Origin: a virus
IMG/VR virus record: IMGVR_UViG_3300024257_000003
Location: 79,155-143,154 of that record
Length of the DNA stretch: 64,000 bases
Strand: one strand, 5' to 3'
Part shown: one piece after another, positions 1 to 9,243 of the stretch
How the letters are laid out: each line of letters begins with the position of its first letter
Position numbering within the stretch: the stretch's first letter is position 1
The notes under the pieces: model-generated
Seen by the model: only the letters and a program-made list of their open reading frames with translations
Told to the model about the DNA's origin: nothing
Database searches by the model: none
Position numbers and translations under genes: made by a program

Positions 1-2482
1 CTTCTAATGAAGTGCCCTCTAGTTCAGGGAACCTGCTTTCATACCCTGAGCCTGGGAGTCTATACTCACCTTCTTGGATTGATGCGTATGGGTCTCCATG
101 CTGGAAGTCGTTGAAGTACTCAGCGCCCGGCATCCAGTCTGGCATTTCATTTGCAATTGGGTTGACCTTCTGTAGTTGGAATCTTTCATTTGGAAAGATT
201 CTTCTGAAGGCCTCTGTCGTTCCAAATCCACCACCAATGTTGAGGTCCCAATAGTTGTCTCCGACTGACCCCATCTGTGAGAAGGATTCCAATACTGGGT
301 CTTCAGTTCCGAAGTCCTGTTCACCTGTTATCGCCTTTTTGATAGCAGTGAACACGAAGCCCGGCAGACCTGCCGCTTCTGTGGCCTTGTAGGCCGCCTC
401 ACCGCCCAGGAAGGAGGCAGAGTAGGGTGATGCAGCGGGTGTGGGTCCAAGGCCGCCTAAGGTACCTTCAGGCGCATCTGAGACGGATGTCCCATATTGG
501 ATAACTTCGCCATCGTCAGCTCCTTCGGTCCCACCTGAGCCAAGCTCATCTGTGTGCATGTATGCGGGGTTCTTTAGAACCCTTCCTACAGTGGCCCCCC
601 ATAGTGTACCAAGGGGGCCGAAGCCTGATGTCTCTGGTCCTGTTACTGGATAGGGTCTCTCATAGTAGAACTTCTTTTCTCTCCAGTATGGATCGATGAG
701 CCCCTTAATGAATCTAGAGAACGGCCTGTCGGCGTACTCGTCATGTTGCAGGTCACCGAAGGCGTCATCTTTGGCGCGGGCGAACCAGCCTGGACGATAG
801 TAATCTATCCCCTCTCCCTCTATGTCTGTCCTGCCCATTTCCCAATAGGCACCCTTACGTACTGCTACCTCAGTTTCACCAGACTGTTCTGCAAGGGTTT
901 CATCGTAGCTCTTAGAAGAACCAAGTGAGCCCAATGCGAATGGGGCGGCTAGTAGGCCGCCCACTACTGCACCTATTGCTCCAAACCTTCCTCCTCTAGT
1001 CTTTGCTCCCTTAAACATATTGCCTATGAGAGGGGTATCCTCTAGGCGCTTAAGGGCTGAAGGTAGTTCATGGATCTCTTCTCTTGCGGCTCTCCAACCG
1101 AACTCCCCTGCTTCTTTTACTAGGGGCGCCGTAGCAGAAGCTACCATGTGGCCAGTCAGGAAGCCAGATAGGCCAAAGCCTATGTGAGCCATCATCCTGC
1201 TAGAGCCGGGAGCTTGCTCCTCTTGATACTGTCCGAGAGCGGTTAGACCTGTCAGGTCAGAGGTTGCGGCGTATGTTCTTTGTGCGGCGCCTACAACTTC
1301 TGCTCCTACTTGAGCAACATTCTTGTCAAGGAAGAGATTCGTTATAGCAGAGCCTGCCTCATAGCCTAAGGCCAGACCACCAGCCACTAGGCCTATCCTG
1401 CCAGCATGACGAGCCCAGAGGTCTATTACACTTCCAGAGTAGTCTCCTCCTGTCCCAAGGAGGTTCTTAAAGAAGCCATACGCAGAGGAGCTCTGAGCCT
1501 TCTTAAGCAACCCGCCTTCTGCTCCTGGCCCTCCATGAATTAACTCTTCATAGAACTCTAGAGGAGCGTCAAGGATGCGCATGTATCTTTCAGACATGCG
1601 CTTTGCAAATACATGTGCATCCCTAATGCCCTTATGAGCACCTTCAGGCAGGTTGGCTGAGAGCCTCTCTTCCATCTTTGTGACATCGCCAAAGGGCTCT
1701 AAGAATTCTCTTGTGATGCCTGTTATCTTTAAGTCGCCGCTTGCCTTGGAAACCATGAACCTAGCGGGGTTAGACTCTCCTATCTCTGCCCCACGAATCT
1801 TCGTTCCGCCCATGAACTCAGTGACAATATCTGCATCTCTGATTCTATGGTTGAATCTATCTGGTGCGCCTTCTGGAGACCACCTTCTAACCTGGACATC
1901 CACATCACTTACTAATGGAGACGCCTCCAGTTCGCCGCTTGCTGTCTTTCCGAATAGCCCGAGCTTGCCTTGGTGCGGAGCAACCTCTAGTCCCCTTAGC
2001 ATATCAGACGGCTTTAGCTTTTCTCCTGCATTCTCCATTAGAGCACGATAGTGCGGCTCTGCCCCTAGAAGATCATCAGGGGAGATGGATAGGCGGGTCG
2101 CGGGGGAAGTAAATACATCTCGCGATGCATAGCCAAAGACCCCAAAGGTTCTGGGGATGCCGCCCAGAGTTTCCTCTGTTCGCTTAACCCCCTCGAGGAA
2201 GAAGTCCTTAAGGCGGACAGGGGCCTTGCCGTCTGAGTCTAGCTCAAGCCCGGCAACCTTCCACCACTCATTCCCTGGAGTTGATAGCCCCTCGTGAAGA
2301 TAGCTAAGCTTGGAGGGATCGATCTTTATGTGTACGTTCTGCGCTGCGAACTGTACGCCCCTGAGTCCTAAAAAGCTAAGGGCCGCGTATGCTGCGGCCT
2401 TAGCAATCTTAGATTCAGTCTCCTGGTAGTTCTCAACTTCTACATAGGGCCTTCTATCAATCCCTCTGATTAGACTACCCAT
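1..2482 (-). CDS. Giant virion-associated protein, N-terminal 827 codons (truncated by window edge)
   Basis: The frame stays open from the ATG at 2482 to base 1, so only the N-terminal part is seen. The ATG overlaps the end of the upstream gene. Visible features are a polar N-terminal 350 residues, a Gly-rich hydrophobic segment near residues 350-380, and another near 495-520 (GAIGAVVGGLLAAPFALG). The later part is rich in aromatic residues and proline, with YYRPGWFARAKDD (about 560), YYERPYPVTGP (about 610) and GEYRLPGSGYE (about 805). I recall this Tyr/Pro-rich pattern from very large virion proteins of other long-genome phages, but it has no functional name I can give. It follows the tail genes, so tape-measure, internal or injected roles are all possible. 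Confidence 0.75.
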   Translation of the reverse strand, partial: MGSLIRGIDRRPYVEVENYQETESKIAKAAAYAALSFLGLRGVQFAAQNVHIKIDPSKLSYLHEGLSTPGNEWWKVAGLELDSDGKAPVRLKDFFLEGVKRTEETLGGIPRTFGVFGYASRDVFTSPATRLSISPDDLLGAEPHYRALMENAGEKLKPSDMLRGLEVAPHQGKLGLFGKTASGELEASPLVSDVDVQVRRWSPEGAPDRFNHRIRDADIVTEFMGGTKIRGAEIGESNPARFMVSKASGDLKITGITREFLEPFGDVTKMEERLSANLPEGAHKGIRDAHVFAKRMSERYMRILDAPLEFYEELIHGGPGAEGGLLKKAQSSSAYGFFKNLLGTGGDYSGSVIDLWARHAGRIGLVAGGLALGYEAGSAITNLFLDKNVAQVGAEVVGAAQRTYAATSDLTGLTALGQYQEEQAPGSSRMMAHIGFGLSGFLTGHMVASATAPLVKEAGEFGWRAAREEIHELPSALKRLEDTPLIGNMFKGAKTRGGRFGAIGAVVGGLLAAPFALGSLGSSKSYDETLAEQSGETEVAVRKGAYWEMGRTDIEGEGIDYYRPGWFARAKDDAFGDLQHDEYADRPFSRFIKGLIDPYWREKKFYYERPYPVTGPETSGFGPLGTLWGATVGRVLKNPAYMHTDELGSGGTEGADDGEVIQYGTSVSDAPEGTLGGLGPTPAASPYSASFLGGEAAYKATEAAGLPGFVFTAIKKAITGEQDFGTEDPVLESFSQMGSVGDNYWDLNIGGGFGTTEAFRRIFPNERFQLQKVNPIANEMPDWMPGAEYFNDFQHGDPYASIQEGEYRLPGSGYESRFPELEGTSLE

Positions 2483-3185
2483 TGCCCCTGCTCCTAAGAT
2501 ACTCTTCCCTTAGCTTTCCCATCTCTGCTCTTCTCTCTGCTCCGGCTTCCGCCCTCTCCTGAGCCAATCTCTTTGTGCCTGTTATCTTCGTCTGCTCTCG
2601 GATCTCCTTCTCTAGGTTAAACTTCTGATCAGCTATTCGCTTCCTCTCTTCTGCCTCATGGTCGACAATCTCAAATCTGGTCCCCAAGATATTCTCAGCT
2701 TGTGCTGCCCTCTTCAGCAGCAGCTGCCAATCCATGGCCTCCACCTGTTCTGGAGTATATGCAGGGAAGGCCCTGCATATTGCAACGACAAGTTGGTCTT
2801 CAATGTTCTCTGCGTTGGGGCGGTGCTGGTCTAGTTGCTGTAATATGGTGGGGCCATTGGTGGCCCCACTCGCGTACATGATGAGCTTAACTACAGTCGA
2901 TATAACACCGGCTGGTTGCTCTTCTCTAGACTTCTCTTGCCAGAACGGCGCGAGATCTTCTTCTAAATCAGGGGGTGGTGAGTCGTCGAATGAGGAGAAG
3001 ATTACACAGCTGTTGAAAACTGACTCCTCTATCTCTAGGTCAACCTTAGAACCGAGGATGCCTCGGGCATCCCTGTACTTCCTATAGTCCCTCCACTGGA
3101 GGCACTTCCACACGACATAGCCGTCATCAAAGTCGGTTCTAAAAAGAGCTGTCTTTGATTCCAGCTTGTGGTCTAGGTAGTTCAT
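2475..3185 (-). CDS. Putative tail or baseplate assembly protein, 236 aa
   Basis: The protein has a mixed alpha/beta N-terminal half and a charged C-terminal helix (about 170-235, rich in Glu, Arg and Lys) that looks like a coiled coil. The central stretch QPAGVISTVVKLIMYASG resembles APAGLFRTLFNLIMEHS in the gene at 3588-4070, so the two are probably distant paralogues. Two related proteins between tail-tube genes and a giant protein occupy the position of tail-assembly chaperones or baseplate-hub proteins in contractile phages. The function is inferred from position only. The stop overlaps the start of the next gene. Confidence 0.7.
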   Translation of the reverse strand: MNYLDHKLESKTALFRTDFDDGYVVWKCLQWRDYRKYRDARGILGSKVDLEIEESVFNSCVIFSSFDDSPPPDLEEDLAPFWQEKSREEQPAGVISTVVKLIMYASGATNGPTILQQLDQHRPNAENIEDQLVVAICRAFPAYTPEQVEAMDWQLLLKRAAQAENILGTRFEIVDHEAEERKRIADQKFNLEKEIREQTKITGTKRLAQERAEAGAERRAEMGKLREEYLRSRGNG

Positions 3186-3188
3186 TGA

Positions 3189-3266
3189 TTACTTCTTTGG
3201 TATGATTGGGGTCCCTCTGTCGGGCTTGGGGATGCTTCCGTTGACGGGGATGGTTGCCTTAGGCAT
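3189..3266 (-). CDS. Possible 25-residue peptide gene
   Basis: An ATG overlapping the stop codon of the upstream gene (GATGCCTAA) opens a 25-codon frame. It encodes a Pro/Lys-rich peptide beginning MPKATIPVNG and ending just before the 236-residue gene. There is no separate Shine-Dalgarno site, so translation would depend on coupling. It neatly fills an otherwise empty 73-base gap in a module where gaps are only a few bases, which is the main support. Confidence 0.35.
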   Translation of the reverse strand: MPKATIPVNGSIPKPDRGTPIIPKK

Positions 3267-3579
3267 CGTCGATTGGCAAGGCGCCGACAAGATGCAGCCT
3301 AAACTCCGGAACAATGTCATCAGCTCTCAGACGGAGGTCAAACCCTGTGACGCTCTTTAGCGGCACCCATTCGTCTCCAGCCTTAACAAAGGCTCTGATG
3401 TCACCTGGGTTCTCGCCTTCGCCTACCAGCTTAAGGTCTGCGGTCTCCCAGTGAAACTTGAAGACAGGCCTATCCTCCATGGCCCTCTTCAGGCTGTCCA
3501 GGCCGCTCCCCTCCAGCCTTCCCGTTTCGGGATTGATGCTAATCGATCCCTTAGCTACTTCAACTGTGTCTCTTTTCAT
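3259..3579 (-). CDS. Small tail-region protein, 106 aa, unknown
   Basis: The frame extends upstream, but the ATG at 3579 is preferred. It is preceded by AAGGA at proper spacing and lies 8 bases after the upstream stop, while the longer version would overlap that gene. The protein starts MKRDTVEVAKGSIS and looks like a compact beta-rich domain. No family recognised. It sits between the two related putative assembly proteins, so a minor tail or baseplate component is the likeliest reading. Confidence 0.65.
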   Translation of the reverse strand: MKRDTVEVAKGSISINPETGRLEGSGLDSLKRAMEDRPVFKFHWETADLKLVGEGENPGDIRAFVKAGDEWVPLKSVTGFDLRLRADDIVPEFRLHLVGALPIDDA

Positions 3580-3587
3580 ATTGTTCC

Positions 3588-4070
3588 TTATAGTCGGATG
3601 CAAGAAGCGAGGGCGCGTTCTGGTGCAACGAAGTGTGAGTGCTCCATGATTAGGTTGAACAGAGTCCTGAACAGCCCGGCGGGTGCGTTGTTTAGCCTGT
3701 CGGCAGACATCAGATCTGAAGGAAGCAGAATGCAAGCCTGAACGACTCTCTCGTGAAGCTGGTCTTCTACGATTGTAGGATCCTGCTCAGCTGATGCTGA
3801 CTCCTGTAGCCTCTGCATGTCTCTGCTGATGTTTCGATGCTCCAGCCTCTTGAGCGAACGGAACATAAAGAACTCGTCTGCTGAGGGGATGTAGCAATTG
3901 ACTCCACCGTACATTGCCTTCCATCCTTCAATTATGGATCTCTCGGGAATCAAATCTCCGAAGTCAAGCCTTAGAAGGTCCAGAGCATCCTGCTCCTCCT
4001 CGGGGGTCTCTACTTCTTCTACTGCTTCTTCTAGGGAACCCTTTGCGTTGGGGTTTAACAAGTTGCTCAT
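3588..4070 (-). CDS. Putative tail-assembly protein, 160 aa
   Basis: An acidic N terminus (VEEVETPEEEQDALDLL) leads into LDFGDLIPERSIIEGW and an alpha-helical body. The segment APAGLFRTLFNLIMEHSHFV is matched by a similar block in the 236-residue protein two genes downstream. It lies directly after the tube-like proteins, as expected for a tail-assembly chaperone or baseplate protein. I cannot assign the family firmly. No frameshift fusion with the neighbour is apparent, as each has its own start. Confidence 0.65.
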   Translation of the reverse strand: MSNLLNPNAKGSLEEAVEEVETPEEEQDALDLLRLDFGDLIPERSIIEGWKAMYGGVNCYIPSADEFFMFRSLKRLEHRNISRDMQRLQESASAEQDPTIVEDQLHERVVQACILLPSDLMSADRLNNAPAGLFRTLFNLIMEHSHFVAPERALASCIRL

Positions 4071-4088
4071 ATCTTACTCCTAATTTAT

Positions 4089-4838
4089 CTATTCTATGTC
4101 TCTAGCGATAAAGCTGAATTGCTCTTGTATCACTTCACCACTAGAGTTTACCACTTGTGCCTGTGCAGTTAAATAGACATCTATAATTTTTCTTAACGTA
4201 TGGTTAGCGTTCGGGTCTGTTTCATCACCAAAGACAGCAAAGACATCGAATGGTGGGATGTCGTAGAACATATCATGTTCTACTTCTATCACATTTAGTT
4301 CTTGTATTGCTGACTGTAGCTCTCTAAATTCTTTGTTGCCCAGCCCTCTTATCTGATTTAAAGCCTGAGTCAACTCGAAGGGGCTTAGGGCGCTGGGGTT
4401 GTTTGCTGCTTGGACTAGTGTTTGATCGCCTGCTGGGCGGAGCCGGCCGGCCCTTGACCTTTCTAACTCTGCCTTGTTGCCTTGAAGGTACTTTGAAAGG
4501 ATGCTCATGTAGTTCGCATTAACAAAGTTTACAGTAAAGGAGCCTGTCACTAGAAGGTTGCCGTCAGCAACCGTATCGAATCTCTTTGAAGAGTATCCGT
4601 AGATGGGGGTCTTGTTTGTTACCGTCGAGAACTGCAAGGCAAAGAGTTCATCTATGAAGATGTCCTCCATGTAGATCTGAGCCTGACCTCCAGAGTAGTA
4701 GTATGTCTTATACTGGGAGACTGTCGGAGAAGGGGCTGGCCGGAAGTTGGCTACTTCATTTACTGTTGTGGCATCAACCAGCCTTTGTACAGCCCTAGTC
4801 TCTTCTCTTGTGAATCTAACTACGTCTTCGGTTGCCAT
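4089..4838 (-). CDS. Tail tube-like protein, third copy, 249 aa
   Basis: After a helical start (VVRFTREETRAVQRLVD) the protein is beta-rich. The segments IDELFALQFSTVTNKTPIYGYSSKRFDTVADGNLLVTGSF and INYMS-like strands recall the tube fold. The order 'reference to odd self-interaction, then PIYG, then a run ending in GSF' parallels SVTREKAPIYTMG...GIAGSMVF in the first tube-like gene. A linker near 150 is rich in polar residues. It is probably a tube, tube-cap or baseplate-adaptor paralogue. Its start is 4 bases from the stop of the upstream gene, with AGGT upstream. Confidence 0.65.
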   Translation of the reverse strand: MATEDVVRFTREETRAVQRLVDATTVNEVANFRPAPSPTVSQYKTYYYSGGQAQIYMEDIFIDELFALQFSTVTNKTPIYGYSSKRFDTVADGNLLVTGSFTVNFVNANYMSILSKYLQGNKAELERSRAGRLRPAGDQTLVQAANNPSALSPFELTQALNQIRGLGNKEFRELQSAIQELNVIEVEHDMFYDIPPFDVFAVFGDETDPNANHTLRKIIDVYLTAQAQVVNSSGEVIQEQFSFIARDIE

Positions 4839-4841
4839 GTC

Positions 4842-5528
4842 TTACCTAAATGGGTTATGAGACTTTTCTACAAGAGTCTGAAGGTCGCCACTGTGCTTGC
4901 TTCTCATGATGCTTTCAAATGTCTTCTTGGAAGATCTTCCTGCAGGGGTCTCCACATAGGCCTCTAGGAATCCACCTGGTCTCATGATAGCAACATGTCT
5001 TGCTGTGTACTGCATGACATTCTCTGTGAGCATGTCCTGCACTGAGTGGACCTGGCCCTCTGAAGAGAACTCAACTCCAAAGAGCACGAGCTCTGAGAGA
5101 CTTCCATACTCATTAGCAAAGTGGATGATGATATCAAAGGGAGGGAGCTGGTCGGGGTGGACGTAGGAAAGGTTGGCTAACCCGGTGGGGGTTACCGCAT
5201 CTGCGGGAGCATCATTTGGGTGCAGTCTCATAAGGTCAAACATTGGATGCCTGTCGAAGACTGTAAAGACAATAGAACCAGCAATGGTTCTAGTCCCTCT
5301 TGCTCTTCCCTTCTCTCCAACGAAGCCCAATGAGCGGGCGGCGGACTTCTCTCTGAACACTGAGTATGACAGCGTCTGCACGTTGGTCATCACTCTTGTA
5401 ATCGGAGGGGGATTCTCATTTTGTGATGTAGGGGCGGAGGGCATTGCAAACAGGATATTAACATCAGCTCCCGAGAAGGAGTTGTACTGCTTCAACAACG
5501 CTGCGGCCGTCTGGGGTTGGGATGCCAT
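4842..5528 (-). CDS. Tail tube-like protein, second copy, 228 aa
   Basis: The ATG at 5528 (MASQPQTAAALLKQYNSFSG) is chosen because AAGGA precedes it; an upstream in-frame ATG would lie inside the terminator hairpin. The motif QYNSFSGADVNILF matches SYNSFSGCDIRAVFG in the neighbouring gene. Further matches are the strand block SYSVFREKSAARSLG...RGTRTIAGSIVFTVFDRHPMF and PPFDIIIHFANEYG. These are clear paralogues, probably one forming the tube and the other a tube-terminal or initiator protein. Expression may be weaker than the first copy because an intrinsic terminator lies between them. Confidence 0.75.
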   Translation of the reverse strand: MASQPQTAAALLKQYNSFSGADVNILFAMPSAPTSQNENPPPITRVMTNVQTLSYSVFREKSAARSLGFVGEKGRARGTRTIAGSIVFTVFDRHPMFDLMRLHPNDAPADAVTPTGLANLSYVHPDQLPPFDIIIHFANEYGSLSELVLFGVEFSSEGQVHSVQDMLTENVMQYTARHVAIMRPGGFLEAYVETPAGRSSKKTFESIMRSKHSGDLQTLVEKSHNPFR

Positions 5529-5540
5529 AATTTCCTTGGA

Positions 5541-5588
5541 TAAAATAAAAAAGGGAGGGCCCAGTCTACCATGACTGAGCTCTCCCTT
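5541..5588 (-). terminator. Intrinsic terminator after the first tube gene
   Basis: On the minus strand, arms AAGGGAG and CTCCCTT (extended by imperfect pairing inward) are followed by TTTTTTATTTTA. It lies between the first and second tube-like genes and should lower transcription of the genes beyond, as often seen after highly expressed structural genes. Confidence 0.75.
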
Positions 5589-5625
5589 CAATTACTCCAA
5601 TTCAATTAGAACTGAAACCGTTGGA

Positions 5626-6252
5626 TCACGTGGCCTGTTCGAAGCCCTGTGAGTGCCAAGGTGTGATTGTTCGACAGACATAAGTCATCTGATGCTCGAT
5701 TACGATGTCGTCAATGCTTACGCCTGATCCCTCGTTCAAGATTTCAACACCATAGATTCTCATGATAGCCGCCGCTCCGTACTCATTTGCAGCATGGAGG
5801 GTGATATCGAAAGGAGGAAGCTGATCCACAAACCAAGCATCAGAGGAGATCTGATCGTCTCGAGGGTCTGTTACATTGCCAGAGAATGTCTCCTGTGTGA
5901 AGGCGGTGCTTGCTGTGGTCCGGTCGGATCTTCCGGCAGTGATAATATTGCCTGTTGAATCCTTGTCTGGACGAAGGGAATCCTTGTCTGACCAGAAGCG
6001 GGCATCGGCCATCTCTTGAGCGAGCGCGTGGCGGTCGAACTGGATGAAGACCATCGACCCTGCAATTCCTCTCTTTCCTCTTGCGAAGGCTCGAGGGTCG
6101 GGGTCGCCCATTGTATAAATAGGTGCCTTCTCACGGGTAACGCTCCAGGAGATGCCCTGGAGCGTTCCAACAACGCGGTCACCGAAGACCGCTCTGATGT
6201 CACACCCTGAGAAGGAGTTGTACGACTGAATGAATTCACTACTTAGTGCCAT
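5626..6252 (-). CDS. Tail tube protein, 208 aa
   Basis: This is the gene directly after the sheath, the usual place of the major tube protein in contractile-tailed phages. Motifs are QSYNSFSGCDIRAVFGDRV at the N terminus, LQGISWSVTREKAPIYTMGD, RGKRGIAGSMVFIQFDRHAL and LPPFDITLHAANEYG. An AAGGAG Shine-Dalgarno site precedes the ATG. A strong terminator immediately downstream fits high-level expression. Tube identity is inferred from position, size and the pattern of a compact beta protein with two downstream paralogues. Confidence 0.75.
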   Translation of the reverse strand: MALSSEFIQSYNSFSGCDIRAVFGDRVVGTLQGISWSVTREKAPIYTMGDPDPRAFARGKRGIAGSMVFIQFDRHALAQEMADARFWSDKDSLRPDKDSTGNIITAGRSDRTTASTAFTQETFSGNVTDPRDDQISSDAWFVDQLPPFDITLHAANEYGAAAIMRIYGVEILNEGSGVSIDDIVIEHQMTYVCRTITPWHSQGFEQAT

Positions 6253-6266
6253 CTTTCAAATACTCC

Positions 6267-9230
6267 TTATAGTGTCAATGCAACATCAAAGGTTAGCTTG
6301 CGCAACTCGTTGATGATTGACATGGAAACAGTCACCTTTGCGGTCCCTCTGACTCTGTCAAGAGGCGACTGTGTGACCCCAAGATTGAAGCTCTCAAGAG
6401 CCCCTCCCGAGGATCGTTGTAGTTCGTTAAGCTCAAACTTAAGCTTTGTTTCAAGAGCCGACTTGCGGATGGCATCAAGCGGGTCACCCAAGAACGGTCG
6501 TCCAGCATCACGCAATCTTGTGATTGCTTCTGCAACTAGACGCATGGTCATGTTGCGTGTGTAATCTGAGTCCGAGAGCGCTGCTGAAGGTCCATCTACA
6601 ACTGTCACCTGACCTAGAGTCTCAGTGAAGAGTACGTAGTTGATGCCAGTCAGTGAGTTCAAGTGACGCTTGGCCAGTCTTGTGGGCAGACGAACATTCG
6701 ATCCACCAATCGGCTTCGCTGTGGTGCCTCTCCAGGGCTCGAGTCCAGCTAGCAGACCAGAGTAAAGAGCAGCACCGGAAGCAATGTAACCAACACCAGA
6801 TGAGTCACTTGCGTTTGTCATCGTCGGCCATGAGGCTACGAGGCTCAAGTACTTACCAAGATCCTTCTGGAATCCGTTGGTATCAAGCTCAGCGTCTACG
6901 TCATCAAGCTCTCCGCTTACAGTCGCCAGGAAGCCCGGGTCAAACTGGTTTGCAGCAAGGTAGATGTTGTTGAGGCCGCGTCCTGCAAGGAACTTGTTTC
7001 CAAGTAGTCCTGAACCGTTTAGGGTAACATCGCCATCTTCATCGTATGAAGGGCTCTTGCCAATCCAAGTGGCAACTGCCGCTGGGTTGAAGTGGTTCGA
7101 CGGAGGTCTCACCCCAATGCTACCAATAACAGTAGTTTCATTTTCTGTAAGATCGTGGCAGAGCTGACCAAGCTTGTAAGCAAAGTTTACTTCGCTGAAG
7201 GCATTCCCTTCCGGGTCGCTCTTAGCCGAGTACCAGAAGTGAGTAAGCTCTCCCTCGATCTCTTTCTCCCTGTGGAAGAAGAGAAGGTCGCTTGTGAAGA
7301 CCTGGAATGCAGGCGCCTGAGCGACAACAATGGCACCGCCAACACCGTCCAGTGAGAAGCCGATGTCACGGTCGAAGTAAAGTGTCTGAGTAGTGCCGGC
7401 AGAACCTTCGGGGTTAACAACCACACCCCAGCCAGCTGGGATGGTTCCTATAAGTGGATTTGTTACATCCCCTCCGTCTCTCATTGTTAGAGTCGTGCTA
7501 GTCGCCTGAGCGGTCGCAATGACCCTTGCTGGGCTGGCATTAATGGCCGAAGTTGTGAGGATTGCAATGTCGGCAAGAATGTCTCCTGTATCGTAATCCA
7601 CTTGAATTTCTGAGAATCCAGCTGGGGCAGGATCTACTCCTGTGCCAAGAGTTACATCATTGTGCCAAACATACCAATCTGTGGTTCCATCGCTGAATGT
7701 CCAATATTTGTTAAGAAGATCGTTTGGACCGGCCGCGTCTGGCATGAGTGTAACTACAGCTACCTCTGGCGCAGTGTTTTCCCAGTTGAGGACTCTCGCC
7801 ATGCGGACGATCTCATCCTTCTCTCTGTTGTTGCCAAAGGCTGCTGCCTGTGGAGTGCTGAAGCGAATCCATGAGGAGCCTCTTCCCGCTGCTGAGAGTA
7901 GTGATGTCGCTAGAGTCCTGTGCGCCGCGTCTGCATACGTCAAGTCCAGGCGGTTGCCAACACTTGCGATTGTAGCAGGCGCAATGACCTTTGCTCCGTC
8001 TCCGGCAAGTGCGTTAGAAGCTGAGTCCAACATAAGACCCTGAGCGGCAGTTGTCGGAAGAAGAGTCTCTCCAGAGGTCTGACCGTCTAGGGCAGGGTCA
8101 TCCATGTAGGCGTCCATCATGACTAGAACGTCAATGTCCGAAGCCTCTAGAATCAGAGCTGCATCCGATAGCCCCTCGAAGAGGTTCATCTTGTGAGGCT
8201 CTACCTCTTCTAGGGCTGCGTCAGCGACGTTGCCTGCCTCGGCCAAGACCAAAGGAAGACCGTTGAAGCTTGATCCAGGAGTCGCAAGGATCTCCGGCTG
8301 CAAACGAGGATGCGCTGCTGCAGCCAATCTGTTCAGGTTGATCTCATCCATTCTCGCCCCTGCTGAGAGAGATACGAAGCGGATACGGTGGTGCGCGGGA
8401 GTGGCAACATTAATCGCTACTGAATACTTTATGGCCGCCCCAGCGGAGTTCGCGGTAAAGTAACCAGCGGCAACTGCTGCCGATAGAGTAACAGTCCCAG
8501 CCCCTACGTCGACAGATGCAACAGTCTCCTCAAACAATGTGGTTCCATCGTTTGCACGAATCTGGCACATGATCGGAGTGCTGGTTGCATCAACAAATCC
8601 AAGCTTCCCAAGGTTAAGGCCAGTGCCTGCAACCATTGTGAAGACTGCAGTCTCTGCGCTTGTGCAGAGCTGTAGTGACTCGTCGTCCTGAACGGGAAGT
8701 GCCTTTCCAACTGAACCAAAGATCTGGTCAGTTACGGACTCATCATTGACAGCCGAGCCAGTTACAGTAACGAGGCCGAGGTCTGTTGCTACGGTCGCAC
8801 CAGTTGCGTCGTAGACAACTACGCCGCTGGCTACGTCATATACCTTTAGCTGATCTGTCTGCTGGTTGTAGAGTACGCTGTAAAGCTCCAGTGCATCCTC
8901 GCCTTCAACTACAGTCTCGATTGTGTACCCTGCTGCGCCTGTGGCGTCAGCAATGTGCTCGACCTTTCCTGTAGTTGTGAATAGACGAAGGCCCACTGCC
9001 TGTCGCGCTCCACCCTGGAATGCCTCTGCTAGGCCACGGCCTAGCGATCCATCCGCTCCATACTTTGTAATAGCTGACGCGCCACTGAGGACGGCCGACT
9101 CATTTGTCGGACCCTTTTTAGCACTACCAAGTACTGCTACGATGTTTCCCGCCGGAGCAGCTTCTCTTAGCAATCTGCTCTCGTTGATAACAGCGGGCTG
9201 GCTTGGTAGATTGGAGAACTTATCTGCCAT
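6267..9230 (-). CDS. Contractile tail sheath protein, 987 aa
   Basis: The N terminus has the sheath pattern GNIVAVLGSAKKGPTNES followed by ITKYGADGSLGRGLAEAFQGGARQAVGLRL. The C terminus has the typical end region: LRDAGRPFLGDPLDAIRKS, FNLGVTQSPLDRVRGTAKVTVSM and IINELRKLTFDVAL. At 987 residues it is longer than common sheath proteins (T4 gp18 is about 660), so the middle (about 100-600, beta-rich) holds inserted domains facing outward. It defines the phage as a myovirus-type particle. The tube gene follows within 15 bases. Confidence 0.9.
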   Translation of the reverse strand: MADKFSNLPSQPAVINESRLLREAAPAGNIVAVLGSAKKGPTNESAVLSGASAITKYGADGSLGRGLAEAFQGGARQAVGLRLFTTTGKVEHIADATGAAGYTIETVVEGEDALELYSVLYNQQTDQLKVYDVASGVVVYDATGATVATDLGLVTVTGSAVNDESVTDQIFGSVGKALPVQDDESLQLCTSAETAVFTMVAGTGLNLGKLGFVDATSTPIMCQIRANDGTTLFEETVASVDVGAGTVTLSAAVAAGYFTANSAGAAIKYSVAINVATPAHHRIRFVSLSAGARMDEINLNRLAAAAHPRLQPEILATPGSSFNGLPLVLAEAGNVADAALEEVEPHKMNLFEGLSDAALILEASDIDVLVMMDAYMDDPALDGQTSGETLLPTTAAQGLMLDSASNALAGDGAKVIAPATIASVGNRLDLTYADAAHRTLATSLLSAAGRGSSWIRFSTPQAAAFGNNREKDEIVRMARVLNWENTAPEVAVVTLMPDAAGPNDLLNKYWTFSDGTTDWYVWHNDVTLGTGVDPAPAGFSEIQVDYDTGDILADIAILTTSAINASPARVIATAQATSTTLTMRDGGDVTNPLIGTIPAGWGVVVNPEGSAGTTQTLYFDRDIGFSLDGVGGAIVVAQAPAFQVFTSDLLFFHREKEIEGELTHFWYSAKSDPEGNAFSEVNFAYKLGQLCHDLTENETTVIGSIGVRPPSNHFNPAAVATWIGKSPSYDEDGDVTLNGSGLLGNKFLAGRGLNNIYLAANQFDPGFLATVSGELDDVDAELDTNGFQKDLGKYLSLVASWPTMTNASDSSGVGYIASGAALYSGLLAGLEPWRGTTAKPIGGSNVRLPTRLAKRHLNSLTGINYVLFTETLGQVTVVDGPSAALSDSDYTRNMTMRLVAEAITRLRDAGRPFLGDPLDAIRKSALETKLKFELNELQRSSGGALESFNLGVTQSPLDRVRGTAKVTVSMSIINELRKLTFDVALTL

Positions 9231-9243
9231 TTTGTGACTCCTA

